64,000 nucleotides of DNA from Ovis canadensis (GCF_042477335.2 NC_091247.1:231025001-231089000); one strand, 5' to 3'; shown: positions 45,633 to 58,794, counted from the first letter of the stretch. Program-made: numbers and translations. The notes: generated from the sequence alone by a model not told the origin.

Positions 45633-46799
45633 AGTTGGTTCCCAGGAGCCACGGGTCCTCAGCTGACCCCCAGGGAGGGTGTCAGATGGCTCTTGAGAGG
45701 TGTCCAAGCTGCGGCGAGGGCGCTGGGCCCTGAACCCTCTGGACTCTGCCTGGGGAAGGAGCATGGCGGTGGCCGGGTGACCTCTGGCCGAGGTCAGGGC
45801 TCCAGGGGCCCAGGGCCAGGTCCAAGCAGCCTGGTGCTGGCCGTTCGTTCCCACCCCGGAGCGCCAGGCCCCGAACCCTGGCGCCAGCCCGGATCTTGCG
45901 CGCCGGTTCTCCCCTGTGGGGGCTCACGGTGGAAGGGGGCGCCCCTCCCCGACCCTGCGGGCCCTGGGAAGTGCTCTGGCCCAGGGCTGCCCTCTGTGGG
46001 CGACCCTCCCTCACCGTCCCCCGCTGGGGGCGCTGCCTCGGGGCCTCCTCAGCCACCACTGGGCTCACAAACCTGCCTCCCCAGACCCGGCCCCGGGGTC
46101 CTGCCAGGCGCTCCTGGCCTCTGCTTTTCAGCCCCACCCGTGGGGGCCCAGCTGTGCAGACAGACAGGCCTGGGAGGGGCTGGGGCTCCGGGCCGCCACG
46201 TGGGACAGGATGGCTGTGAAGTGGGATGATCCGGGTCAGGACGTGGTGGTGCCGTCCCCCTCAGCATGTCCACCGCCGCCTGACAGGCCCTGAGGAGGGG
46301 CACCCGGGCGGCGCGGGGGTGGGCAGAGGTGGCACAGAAGGCCTCGGCTTGGGGGCAGTTGCTGGGTTCTGGGGGTGGGCGGGACCAGCTTTGGGTCTCG
46401 TGTGGGTCAGCCTGGCGTTCGGGCCACAAGCCCCCTCCCAGCGCAGGGTCCTAAAAAGCCTTCCCTGTGGCTGGGATCATCGCGGATGCCAGGCCGGCTG
46501 GCTCCGCACCACCAGAGGGTCAGCCTGGCCTGACTGGACGCCCCTCTCTTCAGAGACCCCTCCTCCCAGCTGTGCGCAGAAAAGCCGTTCCAGGTTTCCA
46601 AGTGACATCATCGGGGCTGACCCGGGCCACTCGCACTGGCCACGCTCCGTCCAGCCTGGCCATCCTGGCAGCTGAGCCACAGAACGGCGTCAGCAGCAGA
46701 ATCTTTCTGCACCCACATCCCTACGGCCCGGGGGCTTCGGGGGTCTGCTCCAAGGCAGGGCTCCGCCAAGGGAGGCCCTGCGTCCAGGCCTGTCCCCTG

Positions 46800-47755
46800 A
46801 AATGAACGCGGGACGGCGGGAAAAGTTGTCTGACCCCTTGCCCCATTCTCCCCTGAAAGCCCAGGGGACTCCCAGCCGGGGCCACCGCAGCGCCCCCCAG
46901 GCCGCAGGCTCCCTGGACCCAGTCCGCCGTCCTTGCCCTCCGAGGGCCGGCCAGTGGGCCGCAGTGTCTGGGCCCGTGACGGGGGCGCGTGGGAGCCCCT
47001 GGGCAGCCCGGCCCCTCGGGGGACCCCGCGGCTAAGTGCTAGCTCCCCGCCGCGCCCCCCCACCCTCGCCCAGCCCCGCCGCCTGGGAGGGGTGACCGCG
47101 GCGCCCAGAGTTCCCCCTCGCGGAGCAAGAGGGCCGGCGGTGCGGGGAAGGGCTGGGTCCGCCCGGAAGGGGGCGGCGGTGCCGGGAAGGGGCGGTGCCG
47201 GAAGCGTCCGCCACGCTGCCCCCGGGAGGGGCGGCCGGGAAGGCGCGCGTCCCGCCCGCCCCCTCGCCTCCTCTCCCCTTCCTCCCCTCCCCCCGCTCCC
47301 CCTCCTCCCCTCCCCCCTCCTCCCGTTCCTCCCCGACCCCGCGGCTCCCCCCTTCCCGGAGCGCCGGGCGGCGGCGGTGACGCCGGGTTTCGGGGCGGCG
47401 CGTGCGCGCTGGGCCGCGACCTTCTCGGAACGCGCTGGTGCCAGGTGGCCGCGGGCGGGGCGCTCGCGCTGCTCTTGACGTCACGGGGGTTCCCGCAGGA
47501 AACGGTCCGCGCGGGGCGGGCGGGGGCGGGAGACGCCAGGTCGGGGGGCGGCAGAGCCCGGTACGCCGGGCGCTGAGATCTGCACCCCGGGTCCTGCGTG
47601 TCCTCCGCGCCGGGGTCCGCACAGCTCTCCTTCCGCGCGGGGAGCAGCGGCCCCGACGGGCCGTCGTGGAACCTGTGACCGGGCTCAGGGAGCCCCCACC
47701 CCGGGGGGCTGGAGAGCGGGGGGGCCCCCACTTCACCCTGCGCCCTCCGTGAGCT
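46800..47755. promoter_or_regulatory. Orphan CpG island with CRE
   Basis: Strong CpG density, long C-rich runs, repeated GC boxes (around 47,160-47,195 and 47,512-47,532) and a palindromic CRE TGACGTCA at 47,476-47,483. No coding exon could be supported on either strand. It may be an unannotated noncoding-RNA promoter or a distal element of PIM3. Confidence 0.6.
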
Positions 47756-50700
47756 CAGGTCCGACTCGTTCCCGGAGCTGAGGCTCCCTCTGTGGTTTCA
47801 GACAACATCCCTGGAGCGTGACCCTCTGTCCCAGGGAGCCGGGGGTGAGCGTCCCCCGGTCCGCGTACTCTCCCTCCTGCAGGCAGAGTCACCCCGCAGG
47901 GTCGGCTGGGGCCCTGTCACACTCTTTCCCAGCCTCGGACTAGAAGTGAGGTGATGCCAGAGCACACAGCCCCCCCCCCCCCAGCCCATCTCTGCCCTCT
48001 CCTTGCTGCCCCCTGACCCCGAGTGCGAGGGCCGATCTGAGCCCCCCTCCTCCATCTGGGGTCCCTCCCATCTCACAGCTGCCCGCCCCCCACCATCGCC
48101 CGGCTCTCCTTAGGGTGAAGGGTGGGAGAGGGGCGGGGACACCAGCCTGGGACCCCCACCGCTGCCGCAGGTGAGCTGCCCGGGGCTCAGCTGTGGCGGG
48201 GAGAACAGTGGCCCTTGTTCCGCTGGCGGGGTGGGGGCTGGGGTACCAGCCCCGGGTGTCTCGGGCAGAGAGTGGCACCCTCCCCCACCCCACGGAGGCA
48301 TATTGTCCATTCACCCTCCACCCTCACTATTAATAGCTCCTCTCCGCAGTGGAGCTACTATAAATAACCCCCAGCCCCTCACACAAGGCCCTTCAGGCGC
48401 CTGCCTCCCTGCACACAATCGCCCACACACGCCTGCACACTGGCCCCTCAGCCGCCCGCCGGGCGCTGAGCCCACCGGGGCCGCTCGTGCCCCAGCTGAG
48501 GCCAGGGCGCTGTTTGCATGCCCACCTCCCCTCAGGCCACCGAGCCGAGGAGCCTGGAGCTGTGTCCTGGTCCTCTCCTGGGGATCTGGCCTGGCCTCCC
48601 TTCTGGGGGAGGTGGGCACACCCAGTCTGCCCCTTTGGCCGCGCTCAGGTGCTGGGGCATCTCAGAGGCCCTCTCTGACCCGCGTCTGGGGGTGCAGGCA
48701 CCATGGTGTCCACCCAGTTGAATGCCCCAGGAGGCACCCCGAGTCAGCCCGAGGCCAACGCTGCTCCCTCTGAGACCAGCCTGTGGGGGCTTCGTCCTGC
48801 CCCCTGCACCCAGGGCCCTGCCCACCCCAGCCCCTGCCCCCGACTCTGGCTCTCGTGGACCCCAGGCTGGCCTGCCTTCCCGCCTGTCCCAGGAGACGGG
48901 CACCACTGAATGCCTGGCCCCTGCTTGCCCGCGGGGATGCATCAGAGGCAGTCAAGCGATGGCCCCAGCTCACAGAGTGGCAGGATGGCCCTGGCCGGGA
49001 CAGTCTCCGTAACAGGACCCTGTGGCTGGTCGTGCTCGGGGCCGGGGTTGAGGGGCTTGGAACCCGCTGTTACTGTGCCAAGAGGAGAGAGAAAACAACT
49101 CTGTTTACGGAAAAGGCACGTCCGCTGATGCTGGCCAGCGGCCTCCCGGAGACAGAGGCCCTTTGTTGGGAAAACAGGAAGCGAGGATTTCCAGGACCTG
49201 TCGGGCCACCCGCCGGCCACCCGCCCAGCTTCCGCCAATTCTCAGCAGCTTCTGCCTGTCGCCAGCTGCCCGTCTGTCCGTCTCCTTGTCTGTGTGTCCC
49301 TCTGAGCGGGAGGCCCAGGATTCCAGTTTTAAGGCAAAGCCGCTGTCATCTCAGCCCCACAGTCAGGGCGGTCTCCTGGGGGCTGCCCCTCCGGCACGGT
49401 GTCCCCAGGTCACGTGGAGATGGACACCCAGGTACTGCCTTCCTGTAGAGCCCAGCCAGGCCCCACCCGGAGACCCCCGACATCAGGAGACACGTGGGGT
49501 GGGGGCTCTGTTAGGTCACGACCAGCAGGGGCATCCGTGAGGGCAGCCTCAGACCTAAGACCCAGGGGCACAGAGAAGGACATTGCCAGCCATGTGTGGG
49601 GAAGAAGGGTGGGGGCAGAGGGGGCAGCCAAGGCGGCCTCAGGTCCCCTCCTGCCCAGGAGCCCTGTAGGGCCTCAGGGTCAGCAGTCACCAAGCTGCTG
49701 CTCCCTGGCCACATGGTTCAGCCAGTGGACCCTCCACGGCGTGGGCAGGCGTGCACACGTGTGGCCCGCCCTCATGCCAGCACACCCCCACATGTTCTTG
49801 CATGTACACCTGTACCACCACAGGAAGGGCCCCGTCACCAGCACCCCCGCGCCCGGCCCTCCCCACTTCCGACACATCTGCTGGGGGCGGGGGCGCAGCT
49901 GGCTCCCCCTGGGCGCTGGCCCGAGCCGGCCTGTGCGAGCCGCCCTGCCCAGCGCGGCTGGGACGTGCCACTGGGTGCCTGGTGCTGGGCAGCAGTGGCG
50001 ACTGCTCCCCGCCCCCCAGCCCGCACGGAAGCGGCCCACCCCAGCCCAGGGCTAGTCTGCCTGCTCCGGCCGTGACCTCCATCCTGTTGGGCGGGTGGGT
50101 GTCCAGGGACGTCAGGGAGGAGGGACATCGCGTGCACGGCGGCTCCGTGAGCCCTGGGGTCCAGCCTTCGGGCAGGTGCCTGATAGCCCTTGTGCCATCT
50201 GCTGCCTACCTCAGCCTACCCGCCTGCGTTCCTAGGGTGGGCAAGAGACGATGCCAGCCAAAGGGGGAATGCCCCGGACTAGAGGGCTCCCCCAAGCTGG
50301 TCTCTGTTCAGGCCCGGTGGTCAACCCTTGCCCACCCACGTCCTAATACAGCCCCGTCCTCAGGCGGCTGGTAGGACAGTGTTTGGACCCCCACCCAAGC
50401 CACCTAGAGTTTCTCTTGTTCTTTCTTTGTTCAGCCATCAAAAGAGGGAGGTGCTGAGCTGGGTCATGCCAGGCCTGGACTGGATGGGACGGGCTGAGGC
50501 CTGAGGAGTGACCTTCCTGGGCTAACAGGTGGCCGATGCCCGGGACGTCCCTGGCCCCGTGCCCGAGTCTGTCGCCCCTGGAGGGGCTGCCCTGAAGCTT
50601 GTGGGGGTCGCAGCCAGGCAAGGGGTGCCCTGACAGCCCGGTCCCCCAACTGGCCCTCAGCCCAGCGCTCCCCACGAGTCGGGGCTGAAGACAGCAGGGT

Positions 50701-53599
50701 GTCCAGGGACCGAGGGCCCCTCTGGAGGACTTCTGCCCCTCGTTGGCTGCAGGTGCCTGCAGCGCGGCCCGATTTAGAGGCTGGGATGGCGAGAGCACGG
50801 CGCCGGAAGGGGCAGGTCTGGGAGGACTTGGCTTCTCCCCTGTGGGGTGGGGGCCAGGGTGGCTCTGTGCAGAGGGTGGGGGGCTGGCCGAGGCTCATGC
50901 GGTCCTTCTGCTGTGTGCTGTGGGCCCGGGCCCCATGGTTTGGGTCAGAGGGCCAGGTTCCAGGTGGAGGCTTCAGTTCGGAGTGACCCCAGTGCCGTGG
51001 GTCCCGGCCTCTGCGTGCTTCTGTGGCTGTGTCCTCCGTGGGCAAGCTGAGCCCCCCCCCCAGGGGTGATGCCTTGCCAGCTGATGCCAGGCGGGGAAGA
51101 GTGGGCACCAGGCTCCTGGCTTGAGGTGATGGCTCCAGAGGTGGCTCGGCTGTCAGCCCGAGTCAGGGAATCTATGTGTCCGTCTGTCCGCACGTCCGTT
51201 ATATCCACGTTTCCCTCCCTGCATCTGTCCAGCCACTGTGCTTCTGTTCAATGGCAAGCAAACGAGTAAAGCCCCCTGGCAGCCGTGTCCCATGCACCCT
51301 GACCATGGTCCTGAAGCGGGCGCTCAGGAAGAGCTGCTCGCTGACCGCTGATCCAGCGAGTAGGGGAGGCGAGGGTCTGCTGTCCGGCCCCCACCGGCTC
51401 CCGCTGCCCCGTGTCTGAGCCCAGCTCCCTCCTGACGGCAGAAGCGCGTGCGAGGGAGAAATCACCCCGGCACCCCGCCCGGGGCCTCCAGTGACCGCAG
51501 ACCAAGGGCACGCAGACCTCCAAGGACCGATGCGGGTGGCCGCTGGGCTCGAGTCTGCGCAGGGGGCCTTGAGCGGTCTCCACGGTTGTGAGCATCCGCC
51601 CTTAGAGTCACTCTCAGGTACTTGCCCTGAAGCCCCCAGGGTCTAGTGAGTGGATGCGGGGCCTGAGGCTGGACAAGCCGTGGCCCCCAAGCCCTCCAGG
51701 GCCCCCTGCCTCCAGCCCTGCCCCGCCCCACGGGGAGGACCCCAGGGTGGGTCGGAAGGAAGAGGGTCTTGCTCTGGGATGCGTGGGCCGTGACTGCTCC
51801 CTGAGCGAGCTTTCGTCCCTGAGGCGGCCGCACCGCGGCGGGTGAAAGCTGAGGCCCACGGCTCCGCCAGGGTGGCCACTGGTCACCCGCCGGCTCTTAA
51901 CGGCTCAGCCGTGGTTCTTCATGTGCGCCCTGGAGAGACGGGGCTTCCCTGGGCACCGGGATCTTTGCCCCACGGAGCCCAGGGCTGCAGTGACAAGCAC
52001 AGATGCCCGGGCCGGGGGGGGGGCACTGGGAGTGACCGCTTCTGCTCCTCTCCAGGCCCCCAGCCCCAAGCCCTGAGCCTGGCACAGCACCACCCAGGCC
52101 CCACTGGGGGTGGGGGCCGTGCTGTGACCTTCCCGCCGCCGGGACAGTGCGATGTTCTCAGGGTTCCCAAGCCCCAGACCTTGCTGCGTAAAGGCAGGAG
52201 TTGGCGTGGCCCCTGAGCGGGACGAGTACATGCTCTTGGCCCGCCCTGTGGGACGGCTGTGTGCAGCCCCTTTTCTCCATGGGGACAGACACCAGCACTT
52301 TCAAACCATGGCCACGCACGCTTCCCCAAGCCCGCCGGCCTCCCTGCTTCCGGGCACCCGCCCAGCAGCTCTGCTCAGGACGCCGGCCCAGCCCGTACCA
52401 TCCAGTCGCGGCAGGGAGTCCAGGGGCAGCGGGCGCTGCAGGGCCAGTCTGGCAACTGACCGGGGCCCCGCGGGGTGAGGGGCCTGGCCTCAGCCAGCTG
52501 TCCTCCCCAGAGCGCGGCGGGCATGAAGCTCCCACCCGGGGTCCCCCTGCCCTGGCTCCTGCGGGACAGGTGTCCATGCCAGCTGCACACACAGGGACTG
52601 GAGGAACCGCCAGGTGGTTGGCAGGTCTCCTGCCCTAACGAGGACCCCAGGGACCCGCTCTAACGGCCGCGACGCGCCTCGGGTCTCCACGACCCTGTGT
52701 CCTCCCCCGGGGCCCCTCGCTGGAAGCCTGCGGGGCCAGGCTGTCCCCCCTGCCCCCGACATTGAGACGCTCGGCCGCAGGCTGGGAGCTGCCGGTGGCA
52801 AGAAGTCCCCAGGCGGGCCCTGGATCACCGCGCGGGGTGGGGGCCAGGGAGGGTCATCCAAGCGAGATGGGACAGTGGCAAGGGCTCGGGGGTGATGAGC
52901 GCTGGGCAGGCTCTGGGCCTCGGCCCACCTCGTGCGGCCCACCTCCCGTCCAGCGCCCAGCCGAACCTGGCGGCCACCCGTGGCGGGACCCAAGTGCGTA
53001 AAGCTGAGGGAGGCCCTCCAGCCAGGACCCGGACCAGCCACACCAACGCCATCCTGGCCAAGATGTCCCGCGAGACGGCGTCCCTGCTCGGTGCCTCTAC
53101 GCAGGGGAAGTGGCCACACCTGGATTCCAGGCCCACAGGAGCCAGGAGACAGCAACCCCGGGCAGTCTTAGGCCGTTGGGGTTTGGGGTCACTTGCGATG
53201 ACCGCAGGGTGTGGAAGGAGGAACCGGCTGTAGGTGCGATGGAGCAGAGGCCAGGGCGTCCGGGCGAGAGGGCAGTGCCCACCCGGCGCACGGGGGGCAG
53301 GTCTTGAGAAGCTGCTCTGATGAGGGAAGCCACACCGGTCTCTGTGGACCCTGTAGGGGCAACGGTGGCAGAAGGGGAGCCTGGGAGGGGCCGGAGGGCG
53401 AGGAGAGGTCAGGGTTTGCGGGCTGGGACCTGGGCCGGCAGGGGCCGGCAGCGGGGAGGGTGTGTCTCCAGCCACGTCCTGCTCCCTGAGTCTGGGAGAA
53501 GACGGGGGTGGTCGGTGGGGGGTGGGGATCCCAGCTGGGTGAGCTGGACAGTGAGGACGGCCAGACGGCATCCATGCTGAAGAGCCGGGGCTCCCGGGT
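47756..53599. other. Intergenic, no gene supported
   Basis: GC-rich and nearly repeat-free. Apart from a MEF2 site pair at 48,327-48,367 I see no annotated-type feature. Long overlapping frames are compositional. Confidence 0.45.
48327..48367. promoter_or_regulatory. Paired MEF2-consensus sites around a short inverted repeat
   Basis: CTATTAATAG at 48,327-48,336 and CTATAAATAA at 48,358-48,367 both fit YTA(A/T)4TAR. Between them tagctcc and ggagcta form an inverted repeat. The second also reads as a TATA box. The AT-rich pocket is unusual in this GC-rich setting. Confidence 0.5.
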
Positions 53600-53690
53600 C
53601 CAGGGTTGGACTCTGCGCTTCCACTGCCTGGGGCACACGTTCAGCCTCTGGTCAGGGAACTGAGACGCTGCAGGCTGCACAGTGCAGCCA
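53600..53690 (+). mobile_element. tRNA-derived SINE head at the base of a CA-rich array
   Basis: 'gactctgcgcttccactgcc' and 'ctctggtcagggaactgag' match the SINE head. The array begins where its A-rich tail should be. Confidence 0.75.
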
Positions 53691-55668
53691 GAACACACAC
53701 GCATTCACACTCACACACACTCACACATGCACTAACGCGCACACACACACTCACACGCACTCACACACAGGTACACACACACTCACATGTACGCACACAC
53801 GCACACACATGCACTCACACACGCACACACACATGCACTCACACATACGAGCACACACATGCACACATTCACATTCACACACACATACACACACATGCAC
53901 TCTCACGCACACACGTGCACGCGCACACACACACATGTACTCACACACACGTGCACACACACATGCACTCACACACGTGCACACACGCTGACATGCACAC
54001 ACATTCACACTCACACACATGCACTCGCACTCACACACGTGCACTCACACACGTGCACACTCACGCATGCGCGCACACACACTCACACATGCACTCACGC
54101 ACGCACACGCACATGCACACACATGTACGCTCACACACACATGCACTCACACATATGCTCAGACACACACACAGTCACACATATGCACTCACACACACAT
54201 ACACAGTCACACATATGCACTCACACACACATACACAGTCACACATGCACTCACACACACGCACTCACACACCCACTCACACACACACATATGCTCTCAC
54301 ACACACACAGTTACACATATGCACTCAAACACATATACGCTCTCACACACACAGTCTTACACACATTCACACATATGCATTCAAACACACGCTCTCACAC
54401 ACACTCTTACAGTCACACATACGCACTCACACACATGCACTCACACACATATATGCTCTCACTCCCATACACACACTTACACAGTCACACATACGCACTC
54501 ACACACATGCAGTCACACACACACTCACGTAGTCACACATTCGCACTCACACATGCACTCATACACATACGCTCTCACACACACACACACACACAGTCAC
54601 ACATACGCACTCACACACAGACACACACCCACACGCACTCACACACACCCACTCACACATGCAGTCACACACACACACTTACACACAGTCACACATACGC
54701 ACTCACACACATGCCTCACACACATATATGCTCTCACACACATGCACACACACATATGCGCTCTCACACATACATGCACACACACACACATGCACTCACA
54801 TATACGCTCTCACACACATTCACACACACACAGTCACACATATGCACTGACACACGCACTCACACACCCACTCACACATGCACTCACACATACTCTCTCA
54901 CACACACTTACACACAGTCACACATACGCACTCACACACATACACTCACACACACTCACACATGCACTCATACACACACCCACACTCACACGCACTCACA
55001 CCCACCCACATATGCACTCACACACCCACTCAATACACATGCACTTACACACACGTACGCTCACACTCAGTCACACATATGCAGTCACACACACACGCAC
55101 TCCCACACATATACGCTCTCACACACACACACTCTTACAGTCACCCATATGCACTCACACTCACGCACTCACACACGCACTCACACACATGCACTCAGAC
55201 ACCCACTCAGACACATGCACTCACACACCCACACACGCACTTGCACACACACCCACACACGCATGCACTCACACACACACATGCACACACACATGCACTC
55301 ACACACCCACTCACACACATGCACTCTCACACACACACATGCTCACACACACGCACTCACACCCACTCACACCCACTCACACACATGCACACACACCCAC
55401 TCACACATGCACTCACACAGACATACAGACACATTCACACGGACTCACACACACACGCACTCACATACGCACTCACACGCACTCACACACACGCACTCAC
55501 ACACACGTACTCACACACATTCACACACACATGCACTCACACACACGCACTCACATGCACTCACACACACACACACGCACTCACATACACACGCACTCTC
55601 ACACGCACTCACCCACTCACACACGCACTCACTCACACACACACATGCACTCACACTCACACACACCC
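53691..55668. repeat. 2-kb CA-rich compound satellite (TCACACA-type)
   Basis: Nearly 2 kb built from cactcacacacatgcactcac-like words of variable length, on an overall CA-repeat theme with interspersed T and G. All three plus frames stay open for long distances and encode only His/Thr/Ser-rich low-complexity strings, so no gene is called. Confidence 0.97.
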
Positions 55669-55784
55669 CACCCACCAGGATGGCCGTCACCAAAACAGCC
55701 AGGCAGATGCCAAGGATTGGCAGGAGGTGGTAGCAGGGCGCCCTGCACACGGCTCACGGGGACCTAAAAAGGGGCACGCAGGCT

Positions 55785-55994
55785 AAGTCCCTTCAGTCGT
55801 GTCCAACTCTGCGACCCCATGGACCACAGCCCCCCAGGCTCCTCTGTCCATGGGATCCTCCAAGCAAGAATACTGCAGTGGGTTGCCATTTCCTCTTCCA
55901 GCGGATCTTCCTGACCCAGGGACTGAACCCGGGTCTCTTGCGTCTCCTGCACTGGCAGGCGGGTTCCTTACCACAGCACCACCTGGGAAGCCCA
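55785..55994 (-). mobile_element. Bov-tA SINE, antisense
   Basis: 'cagtcgtgtccaactctgcgaccccatgg' through 'gcaggcgggttccttaccacagcaccacctgggaagccc'. Confidence 0.94.
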
Positions 55995-56139
55995 CAGAAT
56001 GATGCGGTTCCCTGTGATGGGCCTGTCGACCCACAGGACCCAGGGTTCCACTCTTGGGTCTGTAATGCCTACGAGAGCTGAGAGCAGCGTCTCCCACAGA
56101 CACCCGCACTCACAGCAGACAGAGGTAGGGTGCGCGTGT

Positions 56140-56575
56140 CAGTTATCAGGTGCACGGGGAAAGGAAATGTGGTCTCCACATGGTGGGATATTAACCCGCC
56201 TTCAAGAGGAAAGTGACCCTGACACATGGGGTCAGACGCTGCAGTGTGAATGGACCTTAAGGACGTTATGCTGAGTGAAGTCAGCATGTCAGCAGGGCAG
56301 GTCCTGTGTAGTCCCACTTACACGAGGTCCCTGGAGGACCCGGGTTCAGAGACAGAAGGGACAGGGGTGAGCGCCAGGGCTGGGGGCGGGGGTGGGGAGT
56401 CAGCGCGTGATGGGGACAGTTTTCCTTCAGGAAGGTGAGAAAGTTCTGGAGGTGGTGGGGGGAGATGGTTTCCCAACAAGGGGACTGCTTGACACCCCAA
56501 AGCGGCACGCTCAGCGGTCACATAGCACGAGTTCTGTTGTGGACACTTTACCACAAGAAAAATAAAAACAAGTTC
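56140..56575 (+). mobile_element. L1 3' end (L1MA-like), sense
   Basis: Hallmarks in order: 'gggatattaacccgccttcaag', 'tgaatggaccttaaggacgttatgctgagtgaagtc', 'gtcccacttacacgaggt', 'gagaaagttctggaggtgg' and 'ctttaccacaagaaaaataaaa'. Confidence 0.88.
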
Positions 56576-56661
56576 TGTTGGTGTGAACTTAGGTAGGAGC
56601 AAAACACACACGCCCCCACGAGTTATGGACCACACCGAGGCTGCTGCTGCCACCGCCGCGT

Positions 56662-56912
56662 CGCTTCAGTCCCGTCAGAATCTGTGCGACCCCACAGACG
56701 GCAGCCCCCCAGGCTCCCCCGCCCCTGGGGTTCTCCAGGCAAGAACACTGGAGCGGGCTGCCATTTCCTTCTCCAGTGCGTGAAAGTGAAAAGTGAAAGT
56801 GAAGTCGCTCAGTCGTGTCTGACTCTGAGCGATCCCATGGACTGCAGCCCACCAGGCTCCTCCGTCCATGGGATTCTCCAGGCAAGAGTACTGGAGTGGG
56901 GTGCCATTGTTA
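56662..56912 (-). mobile_element. Bov-A2-type dimeric SINE, antisense
   Basis: Two Bov-tA monomers in tandem ('cgaccccacagacgg...' and 'cgatcccatggactgcag...'), joined by a linker of gtgaaagtgaaa-type repeats at 56,780-56,804. Confidence 0.92.
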
Positions 56913-56999
56913 CTGCCCTTCTATTTGCCTTAAACTCACTCTGCACAATATAAAGGGTAACTTTCATGACACCGACTCTTAAATTTAGCGTTTCTTTCT

Positions 57000-57177
57000 C
57001 TTTTTTTAAAATGCTGGCTGCACTGGGTCTTCGCAGCGGCTCCGGCTTCTCTAGCTGTAGCCTGCAGACTTCATTACCCCACAGCATGTAGGAACTTAGT
57101 TCCCCATCCAGGGAGCCATCCTTTGTCCCTACACTGGAAGGCAAACTCTTAACCACTGGATCACCATGGAAGCCCCC
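57000..57177 (-). mobile_element. CHR-type SINE, antisense, internally deleted
   Basis: T-rich tail, 'tggctgcactgggtcttcg', then 'gaacttagttccccatccag' and 'cttaaccactggatcaccatggaagccc'. Confidence 0.85.
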
Positions 57178-58794
57178 AAATTTAATGCTTTTTTATTTAG
57201 AACATTAAATCAACAACAACAACAAAAAAAGACCATGACAAGTCCATGCTCTTTCTGCATGGATGTTGCATTTAACAATTAAAGTATTTTTTTAAAAGAC
57301 ATTTCCTGGGCTTATCTCCCCTCCACCTTCTGAGGCCTCCAGCCCCAGGCTTGGGAAAGCAAAGGTGCCCTGGGATCACCAGGGTGGCCCGACGGTCTCT
57401 GGCTGGTGCTCTGTGTTCCTAACAGGCCACTGAACCCCAGGGAAGGTGCAGAGCCGCACCGCGGGAAGGGCCCCTCCCGGCCACCCAAACTGAGACTCGC
57501 TCCGTGAGGGAGGCAGGGCGGGGAGGTGTTCAGGCTTCAGTGAGAGATGTGAACTGTCTCCTTAACGCTGGGCTGGAGGGCTCCCCTCCTCTAATTCAAG
57601 ACCAGACCTTCTTTTCTTTCTTGATTTTTTTACCGTCCGTGAGATGCCTGTAGCATAGGAGACTAGACCCTGGGGCAAGCCCCCACCCCTCCCGGCCTCC
57701 TCCCCCTGCAGGTCCTCCAGCCCCATCTGACCATGCCCCTAGTGGCCAGGCCCCGCCCATGTCCAGTCTCACCCAGGGGGACCTCTGCCTGCCCCTCGGC
57801 ACCCCCACCAGCTCCTCCCCGCTCTGGTATCCCGGGTCCTGCCAGCCCCCTGCCCATGCTCTCCCCTCTGCCCACCTCTCCTCACCCAACCTGGCCAGGC
57901 CTGGCCGCCTTCAGCCATCCCAGACGCTAGAGACATCTGCTCAGAGTCCCCCGCCCCCAGGGACAGGCCGCCACAGGGAACACAGCCACCCCTGGGGATG
58001 GAGCCACCCCTGGGGACACAGCTACCACTGGGGACAGGGCGTGGGGGACGTCATCCTAACAGATGAGGCCGGAGGGGCTGGGCCTGGCCGTGTGGCTCCT
58101 GTGAGCAGCAGGCCTGAGAGGACCTCCTTGCAGACTAATGCAGGCAGGTCTCACACACACACACACACGCTCGAGCGGCACAGGAGCACCAGCTTCCTGG
58201 GCACCAGGAGCCCTCCAAGGAGCCCGTTCATCCTGCAAACGCCCTCCCCAGCAGCCTCCCCAAGGGCGCTAGAGACCTGCGGCCTGTCTAGGGCGGGGCC
58301 TTAGATCTAGGCTCCCTGGGTCCTGCAGCCCCCGCCCCTGCATGGGGGTGGGGGTGCAGCTAGGGCCTGGCAGAGGGGCCTCAGCTGCAGACCCAGGCAG
58401 GCCTGAGGTTTGACCTCTCTACAGCCTCCGCGCCCAGTGCAGCCGCTGCGGCCGCTCCTTTGGATGCCCTGGCTGCCAGGCCCCTCCTAGCCTCCTGGAA
58501 CTCTCCTGGGTGGGAAGGCCGGGCTTCAGTGTTCTCAGCTGCCCCGGGAGGGGAGGGGCGCTCAGCTCTGTGCCCCACCTCCTCCCCCCAACAGGGCTGG
58601 GATACAGCCCACCGGCCCAGCCGAGCCTGCTGGGCTGTCGCCCCGCCCCCCCCCAGGCCCGCCCCTCTAGGGCTCAGACTTGGGGCCCAGGATGGCCCTC
58701 AGGCCCGCGGCCAGGATGGCCAGGCCCAGGGGCATGAGCTGAGCGACAGAAGCCACGGCCAACCCCCCCCCCAACAGAGGGGCCGGCGGGCCTG
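57178..58794. other. Intergenic, no gene supported
   Basis: AT-rich to about 57,310, then GC-rich. A short (CA)n tract lies at about 58,151-58,168. No coding support. Confidence 0.45.

Noticed and set aside
46933-47736. Arg/Pro/Ala-rich frames in the orphan CpG island
   Set aside because: Compositional open frames on both strands; no conserved motif or convincing splice structure.
53606-55786. Very long open frames (up to 648 codons) rich in His, Thr and Ser
   Set aside because: They are translations of the CA-rich tandem array; all frames stay open and there is no domain or start context.
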